Positions 7,761-11,047 of a DNA stretch of 11,047 nucleotides are shown here, in pieces. This DNA is from CAZSRL01 sp964609615. GTDB lineage: Bacteria; Bacillota_I; Bacilli_A; RF39; UBA660. Where the stretch lies: assembly GCA_964609615.1 (NCBI GenBank), contig CAZSRL010000026.1, positions 1 to 11,047 on the forward strand, read 5' to 3'. Below the pieces are notes generated by a model that saw only the letters and a program-made list of their open reading frames with translations, searched no databases and was not told where the DNA came from. Position 1 is the first letter of the stretch, and every line of letters starts with the position of its first letter. The position numbers and the translations under genes are program-made.

Positions 7761-8476
7761 TGACCACGCAGATTGAACTCGGGGATATCACAGTAGACGT
7801 AGTGCTCAAGGATATCAAAAACATTCACCTGAGTGTGTATCCTCCTAATGGCAGAGTCAAAATATCTGCGCCCCTGCGAATGGATATAGATACAATTCGT
7901 GTATTCGCTATCTCCAGGCTGGGATGGATCAAGCAACAAAGGAAAAAGTTCCAGGAACAGGAGCGTGAAACTCCTCGCGAGTATCTGGACCTTGAAAGTC
8001 ATTACGTGTGGGGGAAGCGCTATTTGCTCAAGGTGATCGAAGTCAATGAAGCTCCATCAGTCGAATTAAAACACAGCAAAATGATCCTGCGGGTGCGTCC
8101 CGGAACAGACGATAAAAAAAAGCAGTCTATTATTGATGCATGGTATCGCGAGCAGCTCAAAAAAGCTATACCGCCATTAATTGCCAGATGGGAACCACTG
8201 CTGGGCGTGAAGGTAGAGCGGTTCTTTGTGCAGCGGATGAGAACAAAATGGGGAAGCTGTAACCATAAAGCACGTAACATCAGGCTCAATACCGAGCTTG
8301 CCAAAAAACCAGAAGAGTGTCTCGAATATACCATTGTGCATGAAATGGCACATATACTGGAGCCAACGCACAATTCTCACTTTATCACGCTAATGGACCA
8401 GTTCATGCCAAAATGGCAATTTTGCAGGGATAGATTGAATCAATTACCTGTTAGGCATGAGGACTGGATTTATTGA
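7760..8476 (+). CDS. YgjP/SprT-like zinc metallopeptidase (DUF45 family), fourth gene of the hsd operon
   Basis: This is a predicted soluble zinc-dependent peptidase of the YgjP/DUF45 group, whose substrates are unknown. The 238 residues have a beta-rich N-terminal half (about 1-110). The family signature MRTKWGSC lies at 160-167. The zinc site is HEMAH (194-198) with the third ligand H204 in EPTHNSHF; E195 should be the catalytic base. No signal peptide or membrane segment is seen, so it acts in the cytoplasm. The ATG overlaps the hsdR TGA by one base and AAGGA lies a few bases upstream, so it is translated with hsdR. Genes of this family recur directly after hsdR in other type I loci (recalled, not searched here), which suggests a role linked to restriction, for example turnover of Hsd subunits. 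That role is inference. Confidence 0.88.
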   Translation: MTTQIELGDITVDVVLKDIKNIHLSVYPPNGRVKISAPLRMDIDTIRVFAISRLGWIKQQRKKFQEQERETPREYLDLESHYVWGKRYLLKVIEVNEAPSVELKHSKMILRVRPGTDDKKKQSIIDAWYREQLKKAIPPLIARWEPLLGVKVERFFVQRMRTKWGSCNHKARNIRLNTELAKKPEECLEYTIVHEMAHILEPTHNSHFITLMDQFMPKWQFCRDRLNQLPVRHEDWIY

Positions 8477-8710
8477 TACAATTTCCTAGAAGCTTGGATT
8501 AAGAAATTAATTCTATTTTCCGTCTCAAGCTCAATGCATTTTTTATAAAATTTAGAAGATATTGACTCCGCAGTAGTTCATAAATCGCTGCGATTTGCCT
8601 GAAAACCGTTATGATTCTTAGAATATATAAACCAAATTGTCGTGAACCGTAGGAACCTGTCACAAAACCGTAAAAAACACGATACACTGGCTTAAATTTA
8701 ATAAAAAGAA
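8477..8710. other. non-coding spacer after the hsd operon
   Basis: No gene is supported. The longest frame is a 62-codon minus-strand frame (8499-8687) without a recognisable family or good start site. A near-palindromic TATA-like GAATATATAAA lies at 8621-8631 and could act in either direction. On the plus strand it would place a start near 8650, about 100 bases before the terminator at 8711-8758. Confidence 0.35.
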
Positions 8711-8758
8711 GAACTCCATAAAGTTTTTAGCTTTTTAAAAACTTGGAGTCCTTTTTTT
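8711..8758 (+). terminator. hairpin plus T-run terminator, possibly bidirectional
   Basis: The left arm (8713-8729, ACTCCATAAAGTTTTTA) pairs with the right arm (8736-8749, TAAAAACTTGGAGT). This gives about nine plus five base pairs with a three-base bulge, followed by seven T at 8752-8758. On the minus strand the same hairpin is followed by TTCTTCTTTTTATT, so it can also stop transcription from the convergent amidase gene. Archaeal termination depends mainly on the T-run. Confidence 0.65.
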
Positions 8759-8761
8759 CGT

Positions 8762-8779
8762 TATCACTAAGCAGTGATA
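8762..8779 (-). terminator. small perfect hairpin next to the terminator
   Basis: TATCACT and AGTGATA form a seven-base-pair perfect stem with a four-base loop (AAGC). It lies between the convergent hsd operon and amidase gene, just outside the T-run. It may strengthen termination or protect the amidase mRNA 3' end; no T-run directly follows it on the minus strand. Confidence 0.35.
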
Positions 8780-8864
8780 TTGTTCTGAAACGTGTACTTA
8801 ATGTAGTTTTTTATTTATGCCTTGGCTTGTCAAACTGTGATATAACCTCTAAAAACGTCGTTAC

Positions 8865-10238
8865 TTATTTTAAATGCATCGATGTCCGGTTTATAGTCTC
8901 TTGAACATTATTACTCTGCCTACCCGTAGTCTTGTCAATAGCCCAAATGGTATAGGTTCCAACTGGGCTTGCAGTAGTACTTTGATATGAATAACTGAGA
9001 ACTCCTGAACTGGAAGCAGTCAATATTGCAGCAGGAAATTCAGTATTATCCGGCTTTCTTACATGGAATTCTATTGCTCCATTGGGAGTATATCCGTTTC
9101 CATTGAAAGTGAATATCGTTCCCTGCCTTCCCGAACTTGGTGAAACCATTAACGTGACTGGAGAGGCCTGAGCTATTGAAACTTTGAAGTCGGGATCGTT
9201 CTCAGCATTACCACCCGCATCCTGCCAGAATCCAGTAGCACCATTTGAATTCTTTGCTCTTGCGCGCCATTTGTATACACCATCAGATAAACCTGTATAT
9301 GTTACAGAAGCTGTGCTGCCAGAAGCTACCAATGGCGAGAGGAATGTGGAAGTGCCAGTAAATTCTGTATTAACAGGTTTAACTTCCACTTCTAATTGTA
9401 CGCTATTTCCACCTGGGTCTGAAACACCACCTGTCATGATGATAATGTTTTCAGTAGTAGTGTCACCAAGAAGTATCCCAGTTATTCCATCGGACTTGTA
9501 TTGAATAAGGTCTGTTGGCTTATTCGGAGCTTGTAACTCTTGTGGTGTTCCCCCATAATATAACTGTAGGCCATGCAATATTGCAGTAGCTGATTCCTGT
9601 TGATATTCTGGACTGGCCAATTTTTGACGATCATCTGAATTACTAATGAACGCGAGTTCTATGTTAATTGCAGGTGTTTGTGTTATTCCCGTAAACTGAT
9701 CTGCGCCTAATACCCAATATGATCTCGTTCCGTACGCATATCGAATAGGACCAATCCTATTACCCGCCGTGTCAAGATGCGATGTTACCTCTCCGTATAC
9801 CTGATTAGCTAAACTCTTAGCAGCATCTCCGTTAGATGTACCTTCCTTTGGATAATAATATACTTCAGTGCCACTCGGTGTAGTTTTGTCATTGGAATTG
9901 CAATGAATGGCTATAAAGATGTCACAATTATTATTTTGTGATGTTTCCCATCGTTGTTTATGAGCTGGATTAATATCCGTTTCTCTAGTCAGTATAGGTA
10001 CTGCACCTTCTGCAGTTAGAAGTTCTTTTAATTTGAGTGCGATATCTAGATTTACATCTTCTTCTTCCAAACCATCCCGTGTGGCACCTGGATCATAGCC
10101 ACCGTGCCCAGGATCTATACAGATCCTTTTTCCAGCAAGATCATCTGCTGAAACCACGCCTGGTGTTATAAACATTATCACTGCGAGGATTAAGATTACT
10201 ATACTTTTGTCCACTCTATTACCACCCATTGTATACAC
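8865..10238 (-). CDS. secreted N-acetylmuramoyl-L-alanine amidase (Amidase_3) with two C-terminal beta-sandwich domains
   Basis: This zinc enzyme family cuts the amide bond between N-acetylmuramic acid and the peptide stem of murein. The first 32 residues form a signal peptide (basic start, then a hydrophobic core, then VVSA before DD). The catalytic domain (about 36-229) shows H45 in IDPGHGG, E59 in EEEDVNL, H112 in IHCNS and E194 in INIELAF, so all metal and catalytic residues are present. Two domains follow: an FN3/Ig-like one (about 240-350, with GVYKWRARAKNSNGATGFW) and an IPT-like one (about 358-450). The first start is GTG at 10236-10238. GTG at 10212-10214 is better supported by GGTGGT just upstream and gives a tidier 449-residue precursor. 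In an archaeon without murein the substrate is unclear; foreign bacterial walls or another surface polymer are possible. The family call is firm, the substrate is not. Confidence 0.9.
   Translation of the reverse strand: MYTMGGNRVDKSIVILILAVIMFITPGVVSADDLAGKRICIDPGHGGYDPGATRDGLEEEDVNLDIALKLKELLTAEGAVPILTRETDINPAHKQRWETSQNNNCDIFIAIHCNSNDKTTPSGTEVYYYPKEGTSNGDAAKSLANQVYGEVTSHLDTAGNRIGPIRYAYGTRSYWVLGADQFTGITQTPAINIELAFISNSDDRQKLASPEYQQESATAILHGLQLYYGGTPQELQAPNKPTDLIQYKSDGITGILLGDTTTENIIIMTGGVSDPGGNSVQLEVEVKPVNTEFTGTSTFLSPLVASGSTASVTYTGLSDGVYKWRARAKNSNGATGFWQDAGGNAENDPDFKVSIAQASPVTLMVSPSSGRQGTIFTFNGNGYTPNGAIEFHVRKPDNTEFPAAILTASSSGVLSYSYQSTTASPVGTYTIWAIDKTTGRQSNNVQETINRTSMHLK
10220..10225 (-). promoter_or_regulatory. 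Shine-Dalgarno sequence favouring the inner GTG start of the amidase
   Basis: On the minus strand GGTGGT lies five bases before GTG at 10212-10214. It matches the hexamer and spacing before hsdM. The outer GTG at 10238 has only a weaker AGGTAG-like match close upstream. Confidence 0.4.
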
Positions 10239-10292
10239 CCACTACCTACAATTTGATTATTTAAAATAAAGCCAATGTATACATATAAAAAA
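10230..10292 (-). promoter_or_regulatory. amidase promoter with paired TGTATACA palindromes
   Basis: The perfect palindrome TGTATACA occurs at 10230-10237 and again at 10276-10283, 46 bases apart. On the minus strand TATA-like boxes lie at 10281-10292 (TTTTTTATATGT) and 10258-10268 (TATTTTAAATA). They would start transcription near 10260 or 10237. One palindrome touches the first TATA box and the other lies near the second start point, an arrangement suited to a dimeric repressor. The operator role is inference; AT-rich DNA makes short palindromes fairly common. Confidence 0.4.
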
Positions 10293-10817
10293 TGTATATA
10301 ATTGGAGAAATATATATTACACATAATTGTTCTAATTCTCAGATAAATCTTCCGCTATTTGGTCTTGTATTATATTATTTTAACATCTATTAACATATTA
10401 AATATATAATTTCATTTTATACCTACCAATAGTACATCATATAGCTATATGTAGTTTTAAATTCAGGAATGACTAAAAAAGTTCATTTGAGTCCTTTATT
10501 TTGAAAAAGATGGGATCGATTAGTTGTACACTTTTAGCTGGTCGAGATTTTGTCTTTGATAGGACTTTTGGTTAAATACATCTGTTCTTTAGTAGGGTGT
10601 CTGCAACTAAATATTTCAAGTTGTTATTATTTTTCTGTCAAAAATATGCAACATATATTTAGGCAGCTCTAATTTTTTTAGACTAGGGGTGATTGAGATC
10701 CAAAAGGCACAAAAAATAAGGTACACGAAAAAAATGGGAGTGATATTCGCTAGTTTTGAAGGCTCTAGCTTTCAATTTGTATGTTGTCAAGTATTTCTAA
10801 AAAAGTCAGCTCAAACT
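10293..10817. other. very AT-rich non-coding region upstream of the amidase
   Basis: No reading frame of useful length or recognisable RNA gene is seen on either strand. A 20-bp imperfect palindrome (10756-10775, TTGAAGGCTCTAGCTTTCAA) is the only clear internal structure. The region is probably degenerate intergenic DNA. Confidence 0.5.
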
Positions 10818-10818
10818 A

Positions 10819-10953
10819 GGCAGTGTGCCAATTTCTCTGCAAGATTACAAATTTTAAGAAGTTTTTGAGAAAAAATTCGAGGTCAGTAGATTAGTTTTGC
10901 ATACAATACCCAAAAAATTAACTTAGAATTTATAGCAAATTCGCGACACTGCC
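10819..10953. mobile_element. 135-bp MITE-like element or IS remnant with terminal inverted repeats
   Basis: The left end reads GGCAGTGTGCCAATTT (10819-10834). The right end, read on the minus strand, is GGCAGTGTCGCGAATTT (10953-10937). They match at 15 of 17 positions with one gap. The eight bases outside each end (10811-10818 and 10954-10961) share TCAAA, a decayed possible target duplication. The inverted repeat style and eight-base duplication resemble the IS6 family (recalled). No transposase is encoded, so it would depend on a full copy elsewhere. The element directly abuts the stop codon of the gene at the right edge. Confidence 0.5.
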
Positions 10954-11047
10954 TCAAATCTCCGCTACCTTCTTTTTCGAAGCCTTAAAAGCTTCCTTTG
11001 CCCTGGACTCTGTAAGCCCTGCTCCCATTGCAATTTTCAGAGCTGTT
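10954..11047 (-). CDS. C-terminal end of an unidentified gene running off the right edge
   Basis: On the minus strand the last 30 codons end in TGA at 10954-10956 and give TALKIAMGAGLTESRAKEAF followed by a lysine-rich helix ending VAEI. The rest of the gene lies beyond the window. The protein matches the fragment at 538-660 residue for residue until the last codon. There the left copy continues Val-stop, while this copy reads Ile-stop, because the sequence changes at 10957, four bases from the MITE-like element. The natural end was therefore probably replaced, with the loss of about one residue. I do not recognise the family; whether the upstream part is intact cannot be seen. Confidence 0.6.
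   Translation of the reverse strand, partial: TALKIAMGAGLTESRAKEAFKASKKKVAEI

Noticed and set aside
8114..8121. Run of eight A inside the metallopeptidase gene as a phase-variation tract
   Set aside because: It encodes the ordinary Lys-Lys-Lys in DDKKKQS, the frame is intact, and runs of this length are common in AT-rich genomes.
8499..8687. Minus-strand 62-codon frame, considered as a transposase remnant
   Set aside because: No transposase motif, inverted repeats or target duplication could be found around it; better treated as non-coding.
10756..10775. 20-bp imperfect palindrome as an operator or terminator
   Set aside because: It has almost no loop, no T-run after it and no nearby gene start, so no role can be supported.

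Overview
The window looks like a stretch of a methanogenic archaeon chromosome, most likely Methanosarcina or a close relative. This is inferred from the compact overlapping operon inside long AT-rich spacers, TATA-like promoter boxes, a T-rich terminator, and GTG start candidates. No marker gene proves it, and a bacterial host is not formally excluded.

Layout. Bases 1-660 hold gene debris: the 3' end of a small membrane-protein reading frame (148-345), four 23-bp tandem repeats (468-556), and a leftward 3' gene fragment (538-660). From 962 to 8476 a rightward operon encodes a complete type I restriction-modification system in the order hsdM, hsdS, hsdR, followed by a YgjP/SprT-like zinc metallopeptidase. 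The genes overlap by 4, 4 and 1 nt, so they are almost certainly co-transcribed and translationally coupled. A hairpin plus T-run lies at 8711-8758. A convergent gene (8865-10238, minus) encodes a secreted N-acetylmuramoyl-L-alanine amidase with two C-terminal beta-sandwich domains. From 10239 to 10953 there is AT-rich non-coding DNA ending in a 135-bp MITE-like element. The last 94 bases are the 3' end of a leftward gene that continues past the right edge.

How the parts fit. HsdM and HsdS form the methyltransferase that marks host DNA; adding HsdR gives the nuclease/translocase that attacks unmarked DNA. The metallopeptidase is an uncharacterised fourth partner. The amidase is probably independent.

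The most notable structural signal is that the same gene 3' end occurs at both sides of the island. Positions 545-634 and 10958-11047 match at 82 of 90 bases, include a 44-bp identical stretch, and all eight differences are synonymous. This brackets about 10.3 kb like the att duplications of integrated elements, although no integrase is visible here. The right copy's stop codon is formed at the junction with the MITE-like element, so IS-driven rearrangement is an alternative.
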